Positions 54,865 through 64,000 of a stretch of DNA of 64,000 nucleotides are shown here, piece after piece. The stretch comes from Ornithodoros turicata (taxonomy: Eukaryota > Arthropoda > Arachnida > Ixodida > Argasidae). The stretch's first letter is position 1. Each line of letters begins with the position of its first letter. The position numbers and the translations under genes were made by a program. The stretch covers positions 29,061,482 through 29,125,481 of the forward strand of contig NC_088205.1 in NCBI RefSeq assembly GCF_037126465.1, in the 5' to 3' direction. Below the pieces are notes generated by a model that saw only the letters and a list, made by a program, of their open reading frames with translations, made no database searches and was not told the DNA's origin.

Positions 54865-57800
54865 CACTCACTTTTTGAGCACTCTGACCAATGACGGATT
54901 CAAATACGGGGCATTATCAATCAACCTGCCTTACATTATGTCCCCGTATACTACACGACCAGCGCCATTTTGGGTGCCAAGTGGATGGTGTAGGATCGAA
55001 ACGGATTACTTCTTGCGATTTGCAAAACTGATTTGACGGAGGCCACCTAGACGGCGCAAGGCACGTTGGGAACTGCCGTTTGCTGTCCGTCGTTGTACCG
55101 CTGCCGGCAGAACCACTATGGTGAGCTAGAATGAATGGTGTGCTGAACGGCGACTGAAACCGGGTCGTGACGACGGGCCTGCCGATAGGTGGCTACCAAG
55201 GGCTCGGCCCGCTGCCGCTTCTTGCGCCCTCAAGGCCGCGTTACCGCATGCGCAAAGAGCACCTGGGAGCGCCTGGGAGTTCCCGCGATGGCTGAAATTG
55301 AAGCAATCTGGCAGATACAGGGGGAGAGAGAAAAAAATGTGGGCGTGCTGATACGTCACGCTTCGGAGATATGATTACGACGGACGGAGGAGTTCGCGTT
55401 TTGGAATGTTGTGGTAAAGGCAGTGTTTCAATGCCATTCCGATTCCTTCTTGGGATAATCGGGAGATAATTTTCTTCAGGGGATAAGGAATATCTCTGGT
55501 TCTGCTACATCGCTTCTGCGCGAAATCCCCTAATTAAAGAGGTTAATTAATGAATTTTAGGTAATTGGTGACCTTGTAGATACATACTTTCTTCGAGAGG
55601 GTGTTAGCCTAGCCATATATAACTCAAAGGAAAAAAAATAAATAAAAGGGATGAATGGAGTGGACTTTCACTGCTGCAAGCTTGTAGAAGATACTAAAAA
55701 AGTATTAAAGTCAAGATACTAAATACTGCCTTTTAAAAGTGTTCGAAGATACCAAGTTACTCCCAAAAGCACTTAAGGTAAAGTAACTCGAGTAGAGTAT
55801 TTTTGTTGTGTACAATTCTGTGTGAAGCTCTCACATGTTTTGTGAGGTAGCACAAAGGCATTCCATTCCAGTCTCCTTGGGTACATCACACAGATACGTT
55901 ATGTACAGATTAATGCATATGGAAGTGGCTTCGATAGTCATAAAGGTATACTCAGGTAGTTTGCATTCACAGCAGAGTACATAGTCGTTTGCTGCTTGCT
56001 GCTTGTCTGTATATGCCCAGCCCCTGTTTACCTCCGTTTTGAGACATGTTGGAAGGCTGCTAACATTTTGGCTGCAGGATTTTTTACATGCCATTGTTGT
56101 ACAACCCAACATGATGCGCTTGTGGTATAATGCAATAATACACTGGTGCACAATGTATAAAGTTTTGTGCGCGACAGACTGACCATCGTGGCACACGCTC
56201 TGAAAGTCGCACAAATCCTTCCATACTCATGCTCCTGAAGTTTTGTTTAAGACGCCATTTCCAAAAACAGCGTCATGTACTAGTAGATGCAGAGTATTTG
56301 GAAAATCAGTCAGATACCTCAGCCAATTCTTGACACCAAATTATGCAAGCTGAAGAACATCTCCTTTTACGTCATAACATGTAATCGTGTCGTTTGACAA
56401 GCAAAAGTCGGGGTGTACTATGTATTTGTCGCGAACATCGTAGTTAGCAGTACAGCAGAACAAGCAGTAGTTATGATGTGACTGTGAACAGCAGGCACAT
56501 TATCGCCGAAGTTCTTTCCACTTGTACGTACACCAGCTAAGGGGGGGGGGGATATGTTTAATGATAACAAACAAACAAACAAAGAAGAACGAGGAACGAG
56601 GGAAAGGTCAGCCAGCTAAGGGGTTCAGAACAGGATGTATAGAAAAGCAACGAAACGTCGGGTTGCTTATTGTTAAGGGATAACAAGTGAAGATAATGTT
56701 GCATGCTTAGATGTAATTTATATCGCATCAAATACATTGCGGTATAGTACATATGATCGCGGTATTTGATGAGGCAGTCGTCTGTAAAGCACTGCGCGGT
56801 CCTACGTTTGTTACCCGGTCAGTGTCCGAAGGGACGAGGGTTTATCTGACCCGTGATTAAACCGTGGAAAACTGTTTATCCGCACAGTTGGTGCGCTTCC
56901 CTACTTATCCCGGCCACTTACCGGCCTAATAAAACGCGAAAGAATACGCATCACAAACCCTTAATTCTTGCACTACGCACGAGTCCGACTCCTGCGCTCT
57001 AACCTGTGAATCACTGCGACAAACGGTTTCTGAAAACTATGTGAAATGAGAAAATGTCCGATTTGTTGCTGCTGCTTTCTCTATTGAAACCGCGCTGTCT
57101 CGGGTAATACTGTGAGGCCCTGTAGTGGCCCTTCCCTTGCCTTCGATACACAATCCTTGCATACTTGCGCCGGACGCGGTCCTTATGCGATAGCCGATTT
57201 CGAATGCGAGAAAGCAAGCACTGTTAGATTGCAAGGAATAGCCATTGCACTTCGTCTAACCAACTGTACGCGTATTTAATCATTGATTTATGGAGGCCCC
57301 CTTACTGAAACCCTCAGTTGCTTGGGGTCAGGTTGTGGATTCAATTCCGGCTGAGGAGGCTATCAGCTTTTCGGCGGGGTACAAGTTGTACAAGTTGCTT
57401 GTACATTGTGCACGCGCTGCGAGCGAACGCCCAACGCATTGCCAATCCTACCCGAAGGGTTCCCCGAAGCGCAAATATCCCTCACGTCTGAGCGAGAATA
57501 CGGCGATATGCACAGACCGACCACTGTTGCATCGCTTATGATCATTGTTGTAAGCAACAAATTATCAATTGCAAGAGAGTGAGAGATAACATCAGCAAGC
57601 AACGACCTTGCACTGAGCTCGTGATGCTCTTGATAAACTACCCATCGACACTGTTCCGTTTCTCGGCCGGCGCGATGCGATCCTCTGAATTTCACGGAAA
57701 GGGCACGTGTGTATGATTTCCTTGTATTGGGGGGGGGGGGGATAATGGCAGGATCGGATCGCCGTTGTTGGCCACACAGAAGTGGGCGTCGTCAGGACTC

Positions 57801-57900
57801 TCTAAAAACTGAACTCCACCGCACAGCACGCTCTGAGCCAACCATCGCCACGATTGATAGGGTTATCGCTTCTAATTCGAAGAGAGAAGAGGCATACGCC
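54865..57900. other. Unassigned stretch with repeat fragments
   Basis: It contains the inverted CAGGGTGTTTTG-family copy (about 55494-55600), a hAT-like AGTAACTCGAGTAGAGTA tract (about 55680-55800), a G-run at 56539-56550 and another at 57730-57741. A tRNA-like B box (GTGGATTCAATTCCGG, near 57334) suggests a SINE relic. No gene is supported. Confidence 0.4.
55494..55600 (-). repeat. Inverted copy of the CAGGGTGTTTTG repeat
   Basis: GGTTAATTAATGAATTTTAG and TACATACTTTCTTCGAGA match the reverse complement of the copy at 20868-21048. The terminal part is missing. Confidence 0.5.
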
Positions 57901-57929
57901 TTATTGTCTCAGTTTGGATGATAATTGAC

Positions 57930-58045
57930 ACAAAAAGGCGTACGGCTACCTCTCTCCTCGAATCAAAAGTGATAACCCTTATCATTCGTGGCAATGGTTG
58001 GCGCGGAGCGTGCAATGCGGTGAAGTTCTGATTTTAGAGTGTAGG
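57930..58045 (+). mobile_element. MITE fragment related to the 50-kb foldback
   Basis: CACAAAAAGGCGTACGGCTA and TCGAATCAAAAGTGATAACC match 50205-50265, and the segment ends TTTTAGAGTG before TA, the same terminus family. The left end is not found. Confidence 0.45.
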
Positions 58046-58049
58046 CCTC

Positions 58050-59540
58050 ACAACGACGTCAAAACCTGTTACTTAGGATAGATATCGATAGCGGAGCATA
58101 AGTTGCAACAGGCTCTACATATGCAGCGTAAAATCAGATCTGTTTGTGAAAATGTTTTTTCATGAAATTCCCGCTTCCCCGTATTTGCCTACGTCACCAT
58201 TTTGGGTGGCAGCCAGGTGTCAGGCGGCTCGCGTGGTAAACAGCAAACCAATGAGGCGGGACTGACAATTAAACATGGGACACCCTCACAAGGTCTCGCC
58301 ACGTACTTCCAGCAGGCTTCCAGGAACCACCTCCTGGTGGCCTTTCTTCAACTGCCATCATGAAGTGGTGGTTGCCATCATGGTGGTGGAGTGGTGGTCG
58401 AGCCTCTCTATTCGCCTGGAGAACGAACACTAGCGGCGCTTCGGTACAGTGCCCTGAAAGGGCACTGTAGCTTCGGCCAGCCGTATCACATGACGCTTTT
58501 ACGTCACGGGCTGGATAGATTCTGGCGTGTGCGGTATAGACCGGTTTCGAAATACTGCCACCTAGCGGCCGTGAGCAGCTGCGGCCGCCATGTTGCGGGA
58601 GACGGAGCGCATCAGACACTTGGGCTGCGTTCCAATACCCCGGTTAGCCGACTGCCTAGCGGTCTAACCAGAAGTGCCGCCATGTTAAGTCTCGTTCCAA
58701 ATCTCGCCAAGTCCGCTATTCAGTCGGCTACCGCCTAGTGCGCATCGATGCAGTCTAGTTATACGCCTGACCATCTGACAGCCGGGATGGAGACGCGCGT
58801 TGACGGTACCAGCGTGCCCACTGTTTCTGCTGGCTCTAAATGTGAAGTTGCACATAGTGGTATGTTTTTTTTAAACTGCGTAGAGAGTTGCAACACATGT
58901 TTAGTTGTGAATGCGGCAGTTTATGCACGATGTCCTACAAACTTAGCGCATTAGAGTCGTGCTGCGCTTGCGCCGTACGCATTTCTTGCGTGAGCAACGA
59001 GATGGCGCCACAGGCGCCTCGGCTAAGCAAGCCTGTTCCAATAGTGACAAGCAAAGGGGTCTACTCAGCTGCCTAGTCATGCGGCTTCGCGGGCGCGAGG
59101 TATTCGAACGCAACCTTGGCCTTCGGGAGAGGAAAATCAGTTGCGCTGCGCATGCGCTAGAAGTGATGTCACGTGTCTTTCTTTGCCGCCGCCTTGGGCC
59201 TTGCCAGCCTTGCCGTATGCTCGCTTCGCGTACGCATGCGCCAGCAGACAGCGGTTTGTTTCCTTGAGCGGCTTCGGCATGGCTTGAGGATGAGATTTGT
59301 GGTAGTGGTGAAGCAGCTTTACCAAATATTCCGTTCAAGTTCCTCGCTGGATGTCGCGCTCGTCCGTCGATGTTCAACAGGTGAGGGAACGTTTCAGCAA
59401 CGCCTGCGAGTTTCATGCTCGCGGTTCGAAAGGTGAGGGCGTCTGTACAAAATTGCAAAATGGGCCGCTCTGTTACTACGGATGCAACAAGAGTCCACTT
59501 TAGTAGTAGGGGGTGGGTGAGAAACAACTTGCGGTCCACT
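58050..59540. other. GC-richer stretch without recognisable gene
   Basis: Long overlapping ORFs on both strands (for example the 198-codon one at 58943-59539 minus) are composition-driven. GGGCTGCGTTCCAAT at about 58622 looks like a DNA-transposon terminus, but its partner is not evident. Confidence 0.35.
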
Positions 59541-60240
59541 CAGCAACCTGGACCCCTGACCCCTGCCCTGAGCCCTGCGCGTATTTCTCCCTGCGCGGCG
59601 CGTGTGCGGAGGGTTGTCCACGTGATTATCGGCGGGGGAGGGCTGCGTGCGCGCTTACCCTCTCACATTTTTCAGCCTGGGCAGACTTCTTTGGCCGACT
59701 TCACATATTTTTTCGATACAGCAGGTGAGCGGTTTACATGCAGAGACATGCAAAGAAGGATCATACACAAAAAGTACAAGTGAAAATATATTTATTAATG
59801 CCAATCAAGTTGAGATATATTTATTAAAGCCAATAGTGCTGGGAATTGTGCCAATTGTGATGTCAATCAGGTGAAGGAGAAAAACCCAGCCGAAAAACCT
59901 TCACCACCTGTAACAGGGCAGTGCTCGGGTGGAGGGCTGCTGTGGTGGGCGGAGCGTGACCGGAGGGCTGCGTGAGCGCTTACCCTTCACCCTGGGCTGA
60001 CTTCTTTCACCATTTTCCTACTTAGGCCGACTTCCTTCCCGCGACAGGTGGGCGGCGCTAGAGTGGAGGGCTGCTGTTGTGGGCGTCGCGTGGCTGGAGG
60101 GCTGCGTGCGCGTTTACCTTTCAACCTGGGCCGCCGACTTTCGTCATTTTTCAGCCTGAGTCGACTTGAATCGTAATTTTTCCAGCTACAACAGGTGTGC
60201 AGTAGGCTGTTTACATGCAAAGGATAGCCATACACAAAAG
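59540..60240 (+). repeat. Diverged repeat units preceding the AT-rich region
   Basis: GGAGGGCTGCGTG(C/A)GCG(C/T)TTACC recurs near 59637, 59962 and 60096, each followed by CCTGGGC(A/C/T)GACTT-like blocks. GTACAAGTGAAAATATATTTATTAA occurs at about 59776 and again at 60239, so a composite unit is at least partly repeated. Confidence 0.6.
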
Positions 60241-60469
60241 TACAAGTGAAAATATATTTATTAAAGTCATTAGGAATTATGTTATGACTCTGCGTGAATG
60301 GGAAAAACTTAGCCAAAAATCTGAAATAGAAGGAACACAATACACGTAACAAAGAATATACTTATTACAGGTATGATACATTAGCATTGAATAGGTATCA
60401 CAAATCAAACACAATATTTTTATTAACAGTAATCACAAGTTTTCAATGAATCAGAAGTGATAGCGCATT

Positions 60470-61470
60470 TAATCAAAGAAGATATTCTTAGTCAATACGA
60501 TTACAATCAAAATTACAAGTGCTATTATAAAAAGTCTGAGATGTTAGAATCTGATAGGTGTAAGTAATTTCGAGCACAATAGCTAGGTTTAATATTCCAA
60601 TATGACACAAATTTAATTAATCAATTTCTATTGAAGTGAATAGCGCAGACATAAGGCAATAATTCGAATCAACACATAGCATTAATATAGAACCAATCAT
60701 CCAAACATGTAGGGAAATAATAGCTACACCATGTCAAAACGAGAAACGATCACCACATTTAATCAAAGAAGATATTCTTAATCAATATGATTATAAACAA
60801 AATTATAAGTTGTATTATAAAAAGTCTAATATTCCTATACGTGAGAACCATCAGTGCAATAGCTGGAAGTTCTGATAGTTGTATGTAATTAACTGTGAAC
60901 AGCAGAGACCCTGGAAGACTATGGGACACGAACACAAGACGAAATAAAATCTATACCACTGCATTGGTTAATCAAAACAACATAGTGATCTATCATTCAG
61001 AAAATCAGAAGAAAAAATTGAACTCATCAGAAAATAGACATGTTAAAAACTTCACCACATAGCACGATCCTAGCCAACAAACAGAACAAGGAACGACACG
61101 AACACAAGAGGAAATAAAATCTATACCACTACAAAGAAGATATTCCTAATCAAAACAGCAGAGTAACCTATCATTCAGAAAATCAAAAGAAAAAATGAGA
61201 CTCATCAGAAAGTAGACTTGTTAAAAATGAACTTCACCACATAGCACGCCCCTAACCAACAACGAGATCTTATGATATCTGCTCCGATTTGTTGAAGACT
61301 GGTGCCGATAGGTGTATGGAAGACCGCGGAACACGAACGACAAGAGGAAATAAAATCTATACCACTACAAAGAAGATATTCTTAATCGATATGATGACAA
61401 TCAAATTACCAAATTGTATTAGAAAAAGTCTAATATTTCTATACGTGATAACCATCATTGCAATAGCGTG
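60470..61470 (+). repeat. AT-rich diverged tandem repeats
   Basis: GAAGATATTCTTA(G/A)TC(A/G)ATA recurs at about 60478, 60768 and 61372, followed by AAAAAGTCT(A/G)A and TATACGTGA(G/T)AACC blocks. ACACGAACACAAGA(C/G)GAAAT occurs at about 60926 and 61097, followed by TAAAATCTATACCACT, which also recurs near 61350. Confidence 0.7.
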
Positions 61471-62517
61471 AATATCTGTCATAACATTTCGAGCGCAATA
61501 GGGAATCTCAGTTTCATATTCCAACATTCCTCAATTTTTAATTTCTTATTAAGTGAACAGCATAGACGTAAGGAAATAACAAGAAACAACACAATCAACA
61601 GCTACAATTAATAGAGAGCCAAACCTGCGCACCATCCAACACATAGAGAAATAATAGCTAGTGAATCTATCAAAGGAGAAATAGCACAGACTTAACGCTG
61701 AAGAACAGAGGAACACGCGGCGACACGTAAACAACAACAGAGGAAAATAATCTATCATTGAACCATTATAAAATCGACCAATATACAATTTTCATTCTAA
61801 CAAACACTACGAACCTTGATGGAGGTATCCAAGACGTAGAAAATATATACTGTTTTCACTCTTTTGCTCAAAGCGAGGAGACTTTATGTCTCTACATATG
61901 TGACCATAGCACCGCGCATGCTTTATCACTCAAAGGGTTAGGGGCTATATTACTTCGCCCAGCAAACGGGGCGCTCTAGAGGTCAGATAAGAGAGTTCAA
62001 AGGCGATATATTTTATTGTGCAGTGCAAATAGATGTCGATATCACTCGCGGGGGTCACCAACTTTTCGCATCCTTTCCCTGAAATGGAAATCTTTCGTCA
62101 AAGTGGTTGACAAATCGGTTAAGTTTGTAGAGATGCGATATTGTTATTGAAGATGTAGAGAAAGTCCAAATTATTAATTGGTAGCAACGATACTCAATCA
62201 AAAAACGAGGAACAAATTTAATTACATCAATTTTTGTAATATCTTGCAACAGAAATTTCTAATGAACCACACAGAAATATCAAATGTGAAATGCAACTCA
62301 GAGTTATGAGGCATTCCCATCTTAGAGATACTTACTTATGTATATCGAGTGAAGAATTGAAACAAAATCAAAACAATAATTCTCACGACAGGTGGAGATT
62401 ATAGCATTCTAAACCAGATAATAAAATTTTAATCAATAAAATAAACATAGATATGCTTTTAATTAAGTGTAGCTCTGCACTTGAAAACAGAAGAGACAAT
62501 TGCTCTACATTGAAAAG

Positions 62518-62946
62518 ATGGACAGATTTTGTACTCGATACCATAAGTCATGGGAAGATGTGACAAAAAACTGCTTCGAAAAGGGGGAGCCGTGAAACGA
62601 TTTCATTATCTCTGCATTTCAATACGTCCTAGACATGGTCGTATTCGGAGATATGGTACAAACTACAGAACTGAAGGTGCAAGAATTTATATGCCGAATC
62701 TACAATACTTATAAAAATATCTGCACATCAACGTCGGAAGGGCCACTGGGATTGATGGCGGAGTTTTTGAGGTTTGCCAACGAAGAATTGAAATACACTA
62801 GACCAGATGTAATTGTAATCATTGCAATGGGCATTGCGTACATCAAGAAAGCAGTCGGATCAAATTATCATATACAAGCGGTCTATATCGCACGATTCAT
62901 TACGGATTTGTTGAAATTACACATATCTGAGATGGAAAGTACATAA
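62518..62946 (+). pseudogene. AT-rich-island ORF A, with one in-frame stop
   Basis: The main open stretch is 62635-62946 (103 codons). It shows TELKVQEFICRIY, GLMAEFLRFANEEL and DVIVIIAMGIAYIKKAV, a mostly helical, non-repetitive protein. An ATG at 62518 in the same frame opens 25 codons that end at TGA (62593-62595), and the frame between that stop and 62635 is also open. This suggests a longer ancestral ORF now broken once, although initiation at 62635 is also possible. I do not recognise the family. It sits 69 bp upstream of ORF B on the same strand, without introns. Confidence 0.5.
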
Positions 62947-63015
62947 AATCTTGTCACGTGATATATTCCACTACCACGGCAACGCAATTATTTTCTTCTA
63001 CCAGTCTCTGCAACG

Positions 63016-63363
63016 ATGTCGAATCAACAGAAGTTCAATATTGTCGTGCAAGGTCTGATGTATTATCACCTGTTGAAACTCAACAAACATATCAATTGCG
63101 GTGGACCACCGGACGATTTTCATCTAATACTCTCTTGTACGCCATTCAAGAACCTTCATACAAAGAAAGGAAGCATCAATAAGAGACTGTACAAATTCAT
63201 CGCGACAAAGTGCAAGTTGTTGAAGCAATACCAACACGGCGACAACATAGCGCCTGCGTTAATCAACGCTGGATTCAAGCGCCCAATAATCAGAATAAAC
63301 TATTTAATGTCTTCGGAATTCATCAATGAAGACAACAAACGAAAACTTCAGAGTTTGAAATAG
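63016..63363 (+). CDS. AT-rich-island ORF B, hypothetical protein (115 aa)
   Basis: This is an open intronless frame from MSNQQKFNIVVQGLMYY to a stop at 63361-63363. It is lysine-rich in the middle (FKNLHTKKGSINKRLYKF) with a hydrophobic-aromatic start and no Cys/His motif, signal peptide or membrane segment. The AATAAA-like AAATAAAC follows closely (about 63379). Codon choice is strongly A/T-biased, unlike the OATP exons. Same orientation and compact spacing with ORF A suggest a viral or selfish gene cluster rather than host genes. The function is unknown. Confidence 0.5.
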   Translation: MSNQQKFNIVVQGLMYYHLLKLNKHINCGGPPDDFHLILSCTPFKNLHTKKGSINKRLYKFIATKCKLLKQYQHGDNIAPALINAGFKRPIIRINYLMSSEFINEDNKRKLQSLK

Positions 63364-63838
63364 AACTGTAATTTATCGAAATAAACAAGTGTATAAATGA
63401 AACAATAATTGTAATCTTTGTCATCATTATAATGAATTCTTCGCATCACAATGAAAAACACTTTACATTTAGCATGGCTAGACTGAGAACAATGATCGCT
63501 AAGGAAACGAATATTCCACAATTTGTGTAAGAATTCTCATATGGAATGAGACCTGACCACCAAATAGGTTTTACTCGACTACACTCTGTACAAATTCAAC
63601 ACCCGATGGATAGAATTGCCGGAGAAGGATCGGTCATTGAAATTTAGAGACATGATACATCTGTCTATGATTACAACAAGGATCACTAATCTCATGTGAA
63701 AACTTGTCATATTTCATGAATTAAATTCCACAGTGCATGTATATTTCTCAATCAGTTGCACTAGCCCAGACGTAGTAAAAGAAGAAGAAAAGGCGTCTTT
63801 GACTAGAGTCACTAAATAAGCTACGCTTCAGAGTATCG

Positions 63839-64000
63839 ACACTGAGCCGCCATGTTGTTTCGGATGACCTCCAGCCCCACCTCTATTTTGGGAGTAGAAA
63901 TAGAAGAAGGCGAAGTTCAGTAGTGGAAGAAGACAACACTTCGAAGAGCGCTAAATGGATGGCGCTGGAGGTCATCCGAAACAACATGGCGGCTCAGTGT
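63839..64000. repeat. Perfect 37-bp inverted repeat at the window edge
   Basis: ACACTGAGCCGCCATGTTGT at 63839-63875 pairs perfectly with 63964-64000 across an 88-bp spacer. It forms either a short MITE or the terminus of a larger element continuing past the window. The sharp change from AT-rich DNA occurs at its left edge. Confidence 0.8.

Larger units (their letters stand above)
60241..63838. other. AT-rich island of foreign character
   Basis: The base composition shifts visibly to A/T from about 60240 to 63838, then returns at the terminal inverted repeat. It contains a tandem-repeat section (60470-61470) and a coding-looking section (62518-63363). Nothing in it matches the transposon families elsewhere in the window. 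An inserted large-DNA-virus segment, a Maverick-like element or an unrelated selfish element are all possible. I cannot decide from sequence alone. Confidence 0.5.

Noticed and set aside
58943..59539. 198-codon minus-strand ORF
   Set aside because: It lies in GC-rich DNA with overlapping ORFs in other frames and has no recognisable motif or splice context.
1..64000. CRISPR arrays, bacterial operons, ribosome binding sites, rRNA
   Set aside because: None are present. Intron-containing genes and retroelements show the DNA is eukaryotic.

Overview
The window is eukaryotic, repeat-dominated nuclear DNA with one intron-rich host gene that I can reconstruct completely. The gene content (an SLCO/OATP transporter), the mix of non-LTR elements with RNase H domains, hAT, Harbinger and Penelope relics, and a tRNA-derived SINE point to an arthropod, most likely a chelicerate such as a hard tick. 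That assignment is an inference from element types, not from a database match. No CRISPR, rRNA, operon or other prokaryotic feature is visible.

Layout. (1) 1-1281: probable last exons of an unidentified plus-strand gene. (2) 1282-19908: a giant inverted repeat (foldback-like element) whose two arms, each made of diverged tandem modules, face each other around a short centre near 13.4-14.05 kb. Its left arm is interrupted (3363-9920) by transposon fragments and a minus-strand LINE, and the LINE 3' region is itself split by a second, 3.3-kb foldback element (4621-7898). Its right arm carries a hAT-type MITE with an exact 8-bp target duplication. (3) 19909-23600: transposon debris, including a Penelope-like GIY-YIG fragment. 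(4) 23661-35860, minus strand: a complete organic anion transporting polypeptide gene. Its 11 coding exons have consistent splice phases and sum to 641 codons plus a stop. Most introns are 52-70 bp, but two are 4-5 kb and filled with hAT elements, a 60-bp minisatellite and other repeats. One hAT copy sits only 12 bp from a splice donor. (5) 36-50 kb: a tRNA-derived SINE, a TA-flanked MITE, several LINE RNase H relics, an intact 375-aa LINE C-terminal ORF, and a degenerate Harbinger-type pair (SANT/Myb-like protein on plus, HARBI1-like transposase on minus). (6) 50.1-54.9 kb: a third foldback-type element with a nested TIR element inside its left arm. (7) 55-60.2 kb: GC-richer unassigned DNA and repeats. 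(8) 60.2-63.84 kb: strikingly AT-rich DNA with tandem repeats and two small, closely spaced plus-strand ORFs of unknown origin, ending at a perfect 37-bp inverted repeat that reaches the window edge.

The only gene likely to serve the host with good confidence is the OATP transporter. Almost everything else is mobile DNA in layers of nested insertion, which allows relative dating: arms first, then insertions, then foldback insertion into the LINE.
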